From the NCBI RefSeq assembly GCF_004963255.1, contig NZ_SUGA01000010.1, positions 117,033 through 181,032 of the forward strand: DNA of 64,000 nucleotides, in the 5' to 3' direction. The translations under genes were made by a program, and so were the position numbers. Source of the stretch: Mesorhizobium sp. (GTDB lineage Bacteria > Pseudomonadota > Alphaproteobacteria > Rhizobiales > Rhizobiaceae). Positions 17,078-25,540 of this stretch are shown here, piece by piece. The first letter of the stretch is position 1, and each line of letters starts with the position of its first letter. Under the pieces are notes generated by a model that was not told the DNA's origin, did not search any database, and saw only the letters and a program-made list of their open reading frames with translations.

Positions 17078-17365
17078 ATGTTTTTGCATCTCGACACGAC
17101 CTGGCTGTTGTTCGCCTTCTTGATCATCGCCGGCTTCGGTTTCTTCTTCGGCACGGCGCTCGACGCGATCATGAAGGAGAGCGGGTTTGGCCCGACCGGC
17201 AACACGCTGCTGTTCATCTTCGGTTTTTTTGCCGCGATGGTGATCGCCCACAAGCATGGCATCAGCCTGAGCGATCTCAGGCTGGCGGTTGCCTGTGGGC
17301 TCGGCGGCGCCTTTGCCTTCATCAGCGTGCTGGCGCTGATCAAGGCCGGGATGGCGCGGCTTTAA
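17078..17365 (+). CDS. Small membrane protein, unknown function
   Basis: From ATG 17078 the protein has 95 residues and three likely membrane helices (LLFAFLIIAGFGFFFG, LLFIFGFFAAMVIA, ACGLGGAFAFISVLALI). GGGTGGG precedes the start. The frame is open back to 16925 but the upstream part is basic and non-membrane, so the short form is preferred. I do not recognise a family. Its stop overlaps the convergent gluQ stop by 3 nt. Confidence 0.65.
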   Translation: MFLHLDTTWLLFAFLIIAGFGFFFGTALDAIMKESGFGPTGNTLLFIFGFFAAMVIAHKHGISLSDLRLAVACGLGGAFAFISVLALIKAGMARL

Positions 17366-18234
17366 TCAAACCCGACAAGCCGCCTGACGTCCTGCGGCGA
17401 CATGCCTGCCTCGCGAAGCGCGGCAAGACCGGTGTCCTTGAAGCTCTTGGACAGTTTCCTGCCGTCCGGACCAAGGATCAGGCGGTGGTGGAAATAGCGC
17501 GGCTGGGACAGGCCAAGCAGTTCCTGCAGCAGGCGCTGCACGCCGGTCGCCGCATAGAGATCCTGGCCGCGCACGACATGGCTGACGCCCTGCAGCGCGT
17601 CGTCAAGGACGACGGCGAGATGATAGCTGGTCGGGATGTCGCGGCGGGCGACGATGACGTCGCCCCAGGCCTGCGGTTGCGCTTCGATCGCTCGTGTCGC
17701 CGACATCGTCTCATCGGTGAATTCGGTCCATGACAGGTCGGCGGTGACGCGCATCCTTGCCGCTTCGACGTCGAGCCGCCAGGCGAAGGGCATGTTCTCG
17801 GCGATCCGCCGCTTGCGCTCCCTGGCCGGCAGGGCCTTGTCGAGCGGCGGGTAGAGCGGCACGCCATCCGGATCGCGCGGCCAGTCGCGGCCGCCTCTCT
17901 CGGCGATGAAGGCGCGGATCTCGCCCCGGCTCATGAAGGCCGGATAGACCAGTTCCTCAGCGATCAGCCGGTCCAGCACCGCCCGGTATTCGGCAAAATG
18001 CTCGGACTGGCGGCGCACCGGTTCTTCCCAGCGCAATCCCAGCCATTCGAGCTCGAGAAGAATGCCAGCCTCGAATTGCGGTGTGCAGCGGGTGATATCG
18101 ATATCCTCGATGCGCAGCAGCAAGCGTCCGCCCACCCGCGCCGCCATCCGCTGGTTGAGCAAGGCGGAATAGGCATGGCCGAGATGCAGTTCACCATTCG
18201 GGCTCGGCGCAAAGCGGAATGTCAGGAGCGTCAT
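17362..18234 (-). CDS. gluQ: Glutamyl-Q tRNA(Asp) synthetase, GluQRS
   Basis: The 290-residue protein is a truncated glutamyl-tRNA synthetase: FRFAPSPNGELHLGHAYSALL carries the HIGH motif and DGRKLSKSF the KMSKS motif, but no anticodon-binding domain follows. GluQRS attaches glutamate to queuosine at position 34 of tRNA(Asp). ATG 18234 (MTLLTFRFAPSP) is the natural start, since upstream in-frame sequence overlaps the divergent alkA gene. Length agrees with the family (about 290-300). Confidence 0.92.
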   Translation of the reverse strand: MTLLTFRFAPSPNGELHLGHAYSALLNQRMAARVGGRLLLRIEDIDITRCTPQFEAGILLELEWLGLRWEEPVRRQSEHFAEYRAVLDRLIAEELVYPAFMSRGEIRAFIAERGGRDWPRDPDGVPLYPPLDKALPARERKRRIAENMPFAWRLDVEAARMRVTADLSWTEFTDETMSATRAIEAQPQAWGDVIVARRDIPTSYHLAVVLDDALQGVSHVVRGQDLYAATGVQRLLQELLGLSQPRYFHHRLILGPDGRKLSKSFKDTGLAALREAGMSPQDVRRLVGFD

Positions 18235-18325
18235 CTTCGAGACGGCATTCGGGTTGAAAGGTGCTTTCGCGAGTTGATAGTTAGCCATCCATTGCCACTT
18301 CGCGGGCGCCCTGGGAACAAGCAAC

Positions 18326-18985
18326 GTGCAACGCATCGCCTCGCTCGACGACATTGCGGCAGGGCTCGACGCCCTCTGCCGGATCGATCCGCGGCTGGAG
18401 ACGGTGCGCGGCAAGGCGGGCGAGGTGCCGCTTCGGCTGTCGGAACCGGGGTTTCGAAGCCTGGCTTCGATCATCGTTTCGCAGCAGGTTTCCCGCGCCA
18501 GCGCCGATGCGATCTTCGGGCGGCTGGTCAAGCTGGTCGATCCGCTGACGCCACAGGCAATCCTGGCCGCGGGCGAAGACGTGTTTCGCGAGGCCGGGCT
18601 GTCGCGGCCGAAGCAGCGTGGGCTGCTCGCCGTGGCCGAAGCGGTGGCCGGTGGGCTCGACCTCGATCACCTCTGTACGCTCGATGCCGGCGAGGCGATC
18701 GCCGCGATGACGGCCGTGCCCGGCATCGGCCCATGGACGGCCGAATGCTATCTGCTGTTCGCCGCCGGCCATCCGGACGTCTTCCCCGCGCGCGATGTCG
18801 CGCTGCAGACGGCGGTCGGCCATGCGCTCGGCATCGACCCGCGTCCGCCGGAGAAAATGCTGATCCGGCTGGCCGAATCATGGAGCCCCTGGCGGGGTGT
18901 CGCGTCGCGGCTTTTTTGGGCCTACTATCGTGAACTGAAGGGCAGGGACGCGGCGCCTCCCGTCGAAATAGCCAAAAAAGCATGA
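18326..18985 (+). CDS. alkA: DNA-3-methyladenine glycosylase II, AlkA-type
   Basis: The 219-residue protein is an HhH-GPD base-excision glycosylase: SIIVSQQVSRASADAIFGRL, the helix-hairpin-helix MTAVPGIGPWTAECYLL and the catalytic Asp in FPARDVALQ. There is no N-terminal Ada domain or 4Fe-4S cluster motif. It removes alkylated purines from DNA. The GTG at 18326 starts the only sensible N-terminus. Divergent from gluQ with 91 bp between starts. Confidence 0.9.
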   Translation: MQRIASLDDIAAGLDALCRIDPRLETVRGKAGEVPLRLSEPGFRSLASIIVSQQVSRASADAIFGRLVKLVDPLTPQAILAAGEDVFREAGLSRPKQRGLLAVAEAVAGGLDLDHLCTLDAGEAIAAMTAVPGIGPWTAECYLLFAAGHPDVFPARDVALQTAVGHALGIDPRPPEKMLIRLAESWSPWRGVASRLFWAYYRELKGRDAAPPVEIAKKA

Positions 18986-19095
18986 AAATCATGCGTTTTT
19001 GAGAGTTTCGGCGAGAGACAATCCGCTTCACATCCCTGTCATGTCGGGCTTACAGTATCCGCGGCGTTCGGTTTGGAATGTAGGAGGCGAAGGAC

Positions 19096-19653
19096 GTGAC
19101 GGTTGCCGTATCTCCGGATGGGCTTCCCGCGCTGGTGCTGAATGCGGACTACCGCCCGCTCAGCTATTACCCCCTGTCGCTCTGGTCGTGGCAGGACGCC
19201 ATCAAGGCTGTCTTCCTCGACCGGGTCAACATCGTCGCAGAATACGAGCACGCCGTCTCCTCGCCGACCTTCTCGATGAAGCTGCCGAGCGTGGTGAGCC
19301 TCAAGGCCTATGTGAAGCCGTCGCGGCATCCCGCCTTCACCCGCTTCAACGTGTTCCTGCGCGACCGTTTCCAGTGCCAATATTGCGGCACGCCGGAGGA
19401 TTTGACCTTCGACCATGTCATCCCGCGCCATCGCGGCGGGGCGACGACCTGGGAGAATGTCGTCGCCGCCTGCTCGCCCTGCAATCTTCGCAAGGGCGGC
19501 ATGATGCCGGCCCAGGCCAAGATGTGGCCGCTGCAGAAGCCCTACCAGCCGACGGTGCATGACCTGCACAACAACGGCCGCCTGTTCCCGCCCAACCATC
19601 TGCATGAAAGCTGGATGGATTATCTATACTGGGATGTCGAACTCGAACCTTGA
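19096..19653 (+). CDS. HNH endonuclease family protein
   Basis: The 185-residue protein has an N-terminal region VLNADYRPLSYYPLSLWSWQDAI and a C-terminal HNH zinc fold: CQYCGTPEDLTFDHVIPRH, then WENVVAACSPCNLRKGG. Both zinc CxxC pairs and the HNH residues are intact. This is the widespread chromosomal HNH family with an unknown target, probably in DNA repair rather than restriction, as no methylase is nearby. Start GTG 19096 follows AGGAGGCGAAGG. Confidence 0.88.
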   Translation: MTVAVSPDGLPALVLNADYRPLSYYPLSLWSWQDAIKAVFLDRVNIVAEYEHAVSSPTFSMKLPSVVSLKAYVKPSRHPAFTRFNVFLRDRFQCQYCGTPEDLTFDHVIPRHRGGATTWENVVAACSPCNLRKGGMMPAQAKMWPLQKPYQPTVHDLHNNGRLFPPNHLHESWMDYLYWDVELEP

Positions 19654-19793
19654 GATCGTTCGAGAATTCGTGAGGCTGGCCGTCTGAAGCAAGCGTCTGC
19701 GCTTCCGGTGCTCACGTACTGTAAGTACGCTCCGCTCCGGTTCTCGACGCTCACTTCATACGGCTCATCCTGCCGAATTCTTTGAACGATCTC
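19652..19793. repeat. Long imperfect palindrome with conserved 42-bp core, copy 1
   Basis: The core 19705-19746 centres on CGTACT GTA AGTACG and is 41/42 identical to the core at 42915-42956. The outer arms (GAGATCGTTCGAGAATTCG against CGAATTCTTTGAACGATCTC and inward) are complementary to each other but unlike those of copy 2. It begins at the HNH stop codon and ends 21 bp before the stop of convergent dsbB. Confidence 0.85.
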
Positions 19794-19814
19794 GCGTCGG
19801 CGCTTTGGTCCTGC

Positions 19815-20333
19815 TCAATCCCGCGCGAGCGCGCTGCGGAAGGCGACGGCGGCCAGCACGAGGCTGGCGATGGCGTTCCAGCCGGCGAGCGACAGGCCAA
19901 GGATGCGCAGCGCCGCCTTGTCGCAGGACGGCGGCACGAATTTGTCGAGCGCGTCGAGCACCCCCTTGCCGCCGGTGTCGACCGGGCCGGCGCCCGCCGT
20001 GCAGTCGGTCGGGCCGGCCCACCAATGCCATTCGACGCCGGAGTGGTAGACGCCGAGATAGAGGCCGTAGAGCATCAGCAAGCCGCCGATCGCCAGCAGG
20101 CCGCGCGTCGCCCAGGCCGGCGCATGAAGCATCGAGGCGATCACCGCCAGCAGCATCAGCGGCGCGCCGACATAATAGGGCGTGCGCTGCTCGAGGCAGA
20201 GGTGGCAGGGGATGTAGCCGCCGATATATTGGAAAGCCAGCGCCGAGCCGACGGTCGCGGCCATGGCGACGGCGAGAAACAGCGCCGCGCGCGTGCGCTG
20301 GCGTCCGGTATCGGCATTCATGGTCACTGTCAT
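19815..20333 (-). CDS. dsbB: Disulfide bond formation protein DsbB
   Basis: The 172-residue protein has four membrane helices and both redox cysteine pairs: Cys43 and Cys46 in PCHLC, and Cys111 and Cys137 in the second periplasmic loop. DsbB reoxidises DsbA and passes electrons to quinone. Alternative ATG at 20321. It is 25 bp downstream of the yqaA gene on the same strand. Confidence 0.92.
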   Translation of the reverse strand: MTVTMNADTGRQRTRAALFLAVAMAATVGSALAFQYIGGYIPCHLCLEQRTPYYVGAPLMLLAVIASMLHAPAWATRGLLAIGGLLMLYGLYLGVYHSGVEWHWWAGPTDCTAGAGPVDTGGKGVLDALDKFVPPSCDKAALRILGLSLAGWNAIASLVLAAVAFRSALARD

Positions 20334-20358
20334 CTAATCGGGTCCGTTGGTTGCGTCG

Positions 20359-20946
20359 CTATCCGTGGGCGTATCTGACGAGGATATAGAGCAAAATCAG
20401 GGCAGCCGCGCCGGCGCCGACGATCAATCCCAAGCGCTTTTCGATGAACTCCCGGATCGATTCGCCATAGCGGCGCAGCAGCCAGGCCAGCAGCAGGAAA
20501 CGGGCGCCGCGCGCCACGATGGCCGAGACGACGAAGACAAGAATGTTGACGTGAAGCGCGCCGGCCAGAATGGTGACCACCTTGATCGGCGGCAGGTGCG
20601 CAGCGCCGGATGTGACGAGCAGCACGAGCATCAGCCCGGTGCCTGACGACTGCCACCTCTCGAACGTGTCGAGGCCGCCGAAATGCTCCAGGATCGGCCG
20701 CGCTATCGTGTCATAGGCATAGTAGCCGATCAGCCAGCCGGCAATGCCGCCCAGCACGGAGGCAACCGTGGCGGTCAGGGCGTAGCGATAGGCGCGATCG
20801 GGCCGCGCCAACGCCATGGGCAGGAACAGCACGTCGGCCGGTATGAAGAACACGGAGCTTTCGACGAAGGCGATGAAGGCCAGCCACCATTCGGCGGATT
20901 TGCGCGCCGCCAGCGAGAGCGTCCAGTCGTAAAGCCCGCGAAGCAT
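20359..20946 (-). CDS. YqaA family membrane protein (DedA-like)
   Basis: The 195-residue protein begins MLRGLYDWTLSLAARKSAEWW and contains AFIASVESSVFFIP-like and GGIAGWLIGYYAYDTIARP segments typical of the YqaA subgroup of the SNARE-associated/DedA superfamily. AGGAGAGCC precedes ATG 20946. Function is unproven; DedA relatives affect membrane lipid recycling. Probably transcribed with dsbB. Confidence 0.88.
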   Translation of the reverse strand: MLRGLYDWTLSLAARKSAEWWLAFIAFVESSVFFIPADVLFLPMALARPDRAYRYALTATVASVLGGIAGWLIGYYAYDTIARPILEHFGGLDTFERWQSSGTGLMLVLLVTSGAAHLPPIKVVTILAGALHVNILVFVVSAIVARGARFLLLAWLLRRYGESIREFIEKRLGLIVGAGAAALILLYILVRYAHG

Positions 20947-21224
20947 CGGCTCTCCTAATGCAGTCGACGCAATTCCGGACGGAAAACCGCAGCGCGCTTT
21001 TCCTGGAATTGCTCTGATCAATGTCACCCGAGGCGCTAGGCGGTTTTGGGCAACGGCAGGCAGGAAGACAAGAACCCAAAGCGCCGCATCCAGCTTGCGG
21101 ATGCGAGGCGCTCAACGCTTCGCCTGTCTAGAAAGATTTTCCGCGACGCACAATGTCTGCGTCGCCACGAGGCCGAAGGGTGGGCGATGCCGCCGGTTGC
21201 GCGGGCAAATCCGCAACAGGCCAG
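20947..21224. other. Intergenic region between yqaA and the tRNA-Leu promoter
   Basis: It contains repeat copy A (20969-21015) and a hairpin at 21081-21111 (GCGCCGCATCC facing GGATGCGAGGCGC). No convincing coding frame was found. Confidence 0.6.
20969..21015. repeat. GCAATTCCGG-type palindromic repeat, copy A
   Basis: Ends GCAATTCCGGACGGAAAACC and TTTTCCTGGAATTGCTCT are inverted relative to one another. Nearly identical ends are found at 54047-54092, 28510-28578 and (half) 61409-61439. Confidence 0.85.
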
Positions 21225-21252
21225 TTGACGAACACCCATCCGCCCGTATAGT
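21225..21252 (+). promoter_or_regulatory. Promoter of tRNA-Leu
   Basis: TTGACG (21225-21230), a 16-nt spacer and TATAGT (21247-21252) lie 28 bp before the tRNA 5' end. Confidence 0.75.
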
Positions 21253-21280
21253 CCGCGCCCATCCAGGCCGCCCGGCCTGA

Positions 21281-21365
21281 GCCCCTATGGCGGAATTGGT
21301 AGACGCGCTCGACTCAAAATCGAGTTCCGCAAGGAGTGCTGGTTCGATCCCGGCTAGGGGCACCA
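21281..21365 (+). tRNA. tRNA-Leu (anticodon CAA)
   Basis: The 85-nt cloverleaf has acceptor strands GCCCCTA/TAGGGGC, a discriminator A and an encoded CCA at 21363-21365. The anticodon arm is CTCGA-CTCAAAA-TCGAG, placing CAA at positions 34-36, which reads UUG. A long variable arm of the leucine type (GTTCCGCAAGGAGT) and GGTTCGATCC in the T loop are present. A gene-poor patch with a lone ABC permease follows its 3' end. Confidence 0.95.
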
Positions 21366-21517
21366 CCACCTTCATGCTGGTGTTGACGTATTTACCGTTG
21401 GGTCTCCGGCGCTGGGCGCTTAACAAAAGCAAGACCGTCACCCACGGACGCCAATAGGTTCACCAAACCATCGGCTTGCGCTTGCAGAGCACCGGTTCCG
21501 GCAACAGGCTGGCAAGA

Positions 21518-22543
21518 TCATCGATCAATTCTGTGCGCGGAATGCCCGGTTTGCGCGGGATGATCGCCATCAACCCACTGGACGATCATCCGGAATTGCA
21601 CTTTCGCTTGCGAATAGGAGCGATAGAAGTCGAGAAGTTCCCCTGTGGGTTCCGACAAGCGTTGGAAGCCCGAAATAAAGGCGACGACCGTGCCGATCGT
21701 CGTCTGCCCGCGGATCACAAGATAGCCGCCAACGATCAGGACCATCAGGGACCCCACCGCGTTGGCTATATTCAGCAACGTCTTCAGCCCGAATTTCAAC
21801 AAATAGAATTCGATGCGGGTGCTGAAGATCGTGCGTATGGTGCGAAAGGCGGCACGGCGCTTCGTGGAGTGGCTGGCGAAGGAATTGACTGCTTGGTTGC
21901 CAAGCTTTCGGACCAGCGCGACCTGCCGTTCCACTAGTGTGTTCAGGTCCTTCTGCATGTAAAGCGCAAGCAGGATTTGCGGCAGGAGTGACACGCCGCT
22001 GACCAGAGCGATCACCGGCTGCATATAGGTCATGTAAGATGCGACGGAAACCATCAGCGTGACGTTGACCACGCAATCAGAAATGCTGGTGCCGACAAAT
22101 CCACCAACATAGTCGATCTCGTTGCCGATGATGCCGGCGGTCTGACCACTCCTTGCGTGCTCGCGCGCGGACCTTTGCGTGGCGACGAGAGCGAGTTGGT
22201 CGCGGGCCGTCTTCACCACGCTCTCTCCGACCCAGCCTTGATAGACGATCAGTGCGTATTTCAGGCCCGCATGCAGGAGTATAGCCCCAAGATAAAGGCC
22301 GCCGAGCATCAGGAGCCCCCGTACGTCCTTGTCGGCAATTGCCACATCGACGACCCGTCTCTGCAGGTCGATGGGTAGAAAGTTGGCCAAGGCAACCGAA
22401 ATTGCGATCACGCTGACATAGACCTGTTGCATGCCGCTGGCGCGCCGGACAAAACTGGGAAACTTCTCGCCAGGGCGCATCGCGTCGGCCATCGGCTCAA
22501 ACGGGGCGAAGCGCCGCGCAATTGTCGCGAAAATTCCGCTCAC
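21518..22543 (-). CDS. ABC-transporter transmembrane domain protein without ATPase domain
   Basis: The 341-residue protein has about six helices and the ABC type-1 exporter fold: the N-terminal helix pair, NEIDYVGGFVGTSISD, and the final helical segment ending GELLDFYRSYSQAKVQFRMIVQW, which normally leads into the nucleotide-binding domain. Here the protein stops shortly afterwards. No ATP-binding gene is adjacent. Either it works with an ATPase elsewhere or it is the remnant of a full-length exporter. Codon use looks less GC-rich than neighbours. It lies 152 bp beyond tRNA-Leu on the opposite strand. Substrate unknown. Confidence 0.75.
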   Translation of the reverse strand: MSGIFATIARRFAPFEPMADAMRPGEKFPSFVRRASGMQQVYVSVIAISVALANFLPIDLQRRVVDVAIADKDVRGLLMLGGLYLGAILLHAGLKYALIVYQGWVGESVVKTARDQLALVATQRSAREHARSGQTAGIIGNEIDYVGGFVGTSISDCVVNVTLMVSVASYMTYMQPVIALVSGVSLLPQILLALYMQKDLNTLVERQVALVRKLGNQAVNSFASHSTKRRAAFRTIRTIFSTRIEFYLLKFGLKTLLNIANAVGSLMVLIVGGYLVIRGQTTIGTVVAFISGFQRLSEPTGELLDFYRSYSQAKVQFRMIVQWVDGDHPAQTGHSAHRIDR

Positions 22544-23030
22544 CTTCGGTGCGCCTCCGTCGTATCCATTTCCGGTCCAACCGATCAGAGCAACGCACCC
22601 TGTCGGTGACCTGCTGAACAGGCAGCCTCTGTCAGGCCCGGGACTGCCGCCCGGTCATGCCTTTTGCCAGCCCACGCCACATGAGGAGGCTGAGTTCTCT
22701 ATCTTCACGGTTTGATAGCGAAGAAGGCCGCGAGCCCCTTTGATCGGCATCAAGGCCAGGGGAATTTACGATCCGAGCTGAATCAGGCAGGCTGCGCGAT
22801 AGATACGCTGGAGAGCTCAGAGCCGTCCGTCTCGATATTTTTAAGCATGCGTTTCGGGCCTGGAACGATCAGCGCGAGCGGCAGGCATTTGGCGCGCACA
22901 TCATAGGCTGCAATTCCCGCTCCTCGACCTTCAGACGCTCTGCAAAATGGCAGGCGTGACGTTCAAGGATTCGTGCTGGTCGACTACACAATGCCGGCTG
23001 CGTCGAGTCTATTAGCGGCATCCAGCCTGC
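22544..23030. other. 487-bp region with no convincing gene
   Basis: Short frames exist on both strands but none has a credible start, ribosome-binding site or recognisable family. On the minus strand a frame ending at about 22788 (reading ..LPLALIVPGPKRMLKN..) is open for about 59 codons and could be a decayed gene. No repeat of the tRNA-Leu 3' end was seen. Confidence 0.5.
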
Positions 23031-24191
23031 CTACCGCATATTCCCCGTATGCCCCTGCGAATACCGCCCCGGCTGCGGCCATACGGTGAGCCCATGCGGC
23101 TCGACGCCGACGCGGATTTTGGTCACGGCGCCGCTCACCGTGTCGATCATGTAGACGTCGCTGTCGAAGCGGCCGGAGAGCCATAGCTGCTTGCCGTCGG
23201 CGCTGACATTGCCCATGTCGGGGCTGCCGCCGCCGGGGATCGGCCATTGCGCGACGACGGCGCGGGTGGCGAAGTCGATCACGGTCACGCTGCCCGGACC
23301 CTTGGCCTTGCCCTGCTCCATCTTGTGCGAGCCGCGGTTCGACACATAGAGCCGCTTGCCGTCGCGGCTGACGACGAAGCCATGCGCGCCGATGCCGGTC
23401 GGGATGAAGCCGATTTCCTTGAAACTGTCGCCGTCGACCAGGAACACGCCGTCATTCATCATGTCGGCCACGTAGAAGACCTTGCCGTCGGGCGACAGGC
23501 GGATGTCCTGCGGCATGCCCATCTTGGACAGATCGAGGTGGCCGAGCACCTTCTGGTTCTTCAGGTCGATCTTGGCCAGGCCGCCATCGCCATATTCGCA
23601 GGTGAAGATCGCGTAGGAGCCGTCGACCGAAAAATCGGCATGGTTGATGCCAAGGCAGGTCGGCGTCGGCAGGCTCGATTTCAGCGCCATGGTGTGCGGG
23701 TCGCGGAAATCGAGCTGCTGCAATGCCTCGTCGACGACGATTGCCGCGCTGCCGTCCGGCATGAAATAGAGGTTGTAGGGATCGTCGACCGGGACCTGCT
23801 GGCCGGGCTTGGCCGTCATCGGGTCGATCGGCGTCAGGCTGCCGTTTTTGCCGGTGCCGTTGTTGGCGACCCACAGCGTCTTCAAATCCCAGGACGGCAC
23901 GACGTGCTGCGGCTTGCTGCCGACATTGAAGCGGTCGACTTCCTTGAGCGTCACGCTGTCGATCACAGAGACGCTGTTGGAGGAACGGTTGGGCACATAG
24001 ACGCGCGGCAGCGATCCGGTCGTCACGGGGTTGAGATGACCGGCGGCGGTGTGTTTGTAGATGTTGACGGCGGGCGGTGGCGGTTCGCTGCAGTCCTCGG
24101 GACAGGTTTCGGCCCAGGCTCGAGCAGGCAGGAGCGCAATCAGCAGCAGGGCCGCACGAAGACTGGTGTGACGCAAAAGACTTCTGATCAT
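23031..24191 (-). CDS. Secreted beta-propeller protein, YncE-like
   Basis: The 386-residue protein has a signal peptide (MIRSLLRHTSLRAALLLIAL, cleavage after PARAWA) followed by repeated blades such as PRVYVPNRSSNSVSVIDSVTLKEV and LSPDGKVFYVADMMNDGVFLVD, typical of the YncE/cytochrome d1-like seven-bladed propeller family. No haem ligand motif is obvious. Mature N-terminus has two close cysteines (ETCPEDCSE). Periplasmic; binding partner unknown. ATG 24191 is chosen for the signal peptide. Confidence 0.82.
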   Translation of the reverse strand: MIRSLLRHTSLRAALLLIALLPARAWAETCPEDCSEPPPPAVNIYKHTAAGHLNPVTTGSLPRVYVPNRSSNSVSVIDSVTLKEVDRFNVGSKPQHVVPSWDLKTLWVANNGTGKNGSLTPIDPMTAKPGQQVPVDDPYNLYFMPDGSAAIVVDEALQQLDFRDPHTMALKSSLPTPTCLGINHADFSVDGSYAIFTCEYGDGGLAKIDLKNQKVLGHLDLSKMGMPQDIRLSPDGKVFYVADMMNDGVFLVDGDSFKEIGFIPTGIGAHGFVVSRDGKRLYVSNRGSHKMEQGKAKGPGSVTVIDFATRAVVAQWPIPGGGSPDMGNVSADGKQLWLSGRFDSDVYMIDTVSGAVTKIRVGVEPHGLTVWPQPGRYSQGHTGNMR

Positions 24192-24259
24192 CTGGATGGT
24201 TTCGTGAAGGCCCGGCCCGAGTTCCCGCCCGGACCCATAGCTTGTGTCCCGCCGTTGAT

Positions 24260-25540
24260 CTAGCGCCTTTTCAGGAGGCTCCGCATGCGGTTGCGCAGCA
24301 GGCGCGCCATGTTGCGGGTCTCGCGGTAGAGGTGCAGTTGCGAGGCCGCCTGGCGGGCTAGCCGGTCGGCGTCCGGCGTCAGCCCGACCACCAGCGTGCC
24401 CATCGGCTTGCGCTCGCTCCACAGGCGGCTCATCACCGGATGGTCCGGAACCGCGCAGGAATCGGTCATGACGATGTTGGGATCGTCGAGATGTTGCTTG
24501 GTCACCTCGATCATCAGCAGCGTGCCCGGCGAATAGGCGGAGAGCGTCTCGTCATAGGCTGTCTTCCAGGTGTAGGCGACGCCGGCCTCGACGAAGACGA
24601 CCAGGCAGGCGATGGCGCGGCCGTCGAGCGTCAGGAGATGGATGCGGCACATGTCCTGCTCGGCCAGCCGGTGCACGGCCTCGCGGGCGAAGGCGGCGCG
24701 GTAGCGGTCGATCGCCATGGCGGTGCGCTCGCGACCCTTCCAGCCGGCGGCCTCCAGCGTCAGGAAGCTTTCGATGGCGTGGCGGATCTCGTCCGGCCCG
24801 CGCGCCACGACGTGCTCCAGCTTGCCGTGGTCGGCAAGGCGCCGCTTCAGCCGGCGGAATTCGCGGTAATGGTGCGCGCGCAGCGATGCCTTGAGGTAGT
24901 CCTCGCCGTCGGCATCGCTTTCAAGCACCGGACGCTCGACCTTGCCGGTGGTCACCAGGGTCAGGCCGCGGCTGTCGGCGAAGGAGGTCAGCAGGCTCGC
25001 CACCGGACCGTCGAGGCGCATGTCGGGCAGCACGAAGACCTTTGGCAGCTTGAGATGCGGCCGCGACAGCATCGAGAAGAAATCCTCGATGACGCCGACC
25101 GGGTCGTCGCGGTCGACCAGCGGTGTGCCGAGCGGGCCGAACGGGCTCGACCATGTGCGCATCACCGGAACGCCGAGCGGGATCGCCGGCCGCTCGACCG
25201 AGAAGGGCACCAGAAGCCTGAGCCGGTTGCGGTATTCGTCGCCGTCGCGGATGACGGCCAGCCGCACCTCGCGGTCTTCCAGCCGGGGCATTGCCGGGGC
25301 GAGGAAGCGCGGGTTGAAGAAGACATTGGGCTCGACCGTGCGGGCGCTGAGATAGTCGAGTTCCTCGACGAGGTCGAAGCCGGCCGAGGCCGGGTAGATG
25401 GCGAGCTTGCGTTCTGGCCTGTTGCTGGCGAAGAGCTCGATATGGGCGGGGTCGACTTCGCGCGCCAGGCCGGCAAGGTTGGAGACCATGGCGCCGGCGG
25501 GGCCGCCGCTGGTCTCTTCAAGCAACGGGACGGCGGCCAT
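24260..25540 (-). CDS. GNAT-fold acetyltransferase, BioF2/FemAB-like
   Basis: The 426-residue protein has a C-terminal GNAT-like domain of the BioF2 type (about residues 225-370: HHYREFRRLKRRLADHGKLE, ETLSAYSPGTLLMIEV). This family is found in exopolysaccharide and cellulose-related loci, where it is thought to modify sugars or transfer an acyl or aminoacyl group. Its start overlaps the stop of the upstream flippase gene by 1 nt, so the pair probably functions together. Reaction unknown. Confidence 0.8.
   Translation of the reverse strand: MAAVPLLEETSGGPAGAMVSNLAGLAREVDPAHIELFASNRPERKLAIYPASAGFDLVEELDYLSARTVEPNVFFNPRFLAPAMPRLEDREVRLAVIRDGDEYRNRLRLLVPFSVERPAIPLGVPVMRTWSSPFGPLGTPLVDRDDPVGVIEDFFSMLSRPHLKLPKVFVLPDMRLDGPVASLLTSFADSRGLTLVTTGKVERPVLESDADGEDYLKASLRAHHYREFRRLKRRLADHGKLEHVVARGPDEIRHAIESFLTLEAAGWKGRERTAMAIDRYRAAFAREAVHRLAEQDMCRIHLLTLDGRAIACLVVFVEAGVAYTWKTAYDETLSAYSPGTLLMIEVTKQHLDDPNIVMTDSCAVPDHPVMSRLWSERKPMGTLVVGLTPDADRLARQAASQLHLYRETRNMARLLRNRMRSLLKRR

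Noticed and set aside
22712..22906. Small plus-strand ORF in the gene-poor patch
   Set aside because: No ribosome-binding site or family; the region looks non-coding or decayed.
21366..23030. Duplicate of the tRNA-Leu 3' end as attachment site
   Set aside because: No second copy of the T-arm/acceptor sequence was found by reading the patch.
23247..24263. A 338-codon plus-strand frame opposite the beta-propeller gene
   Set aside because: The minus-strand product has a signal peptide and propeller blades; this frame has low-information composition.
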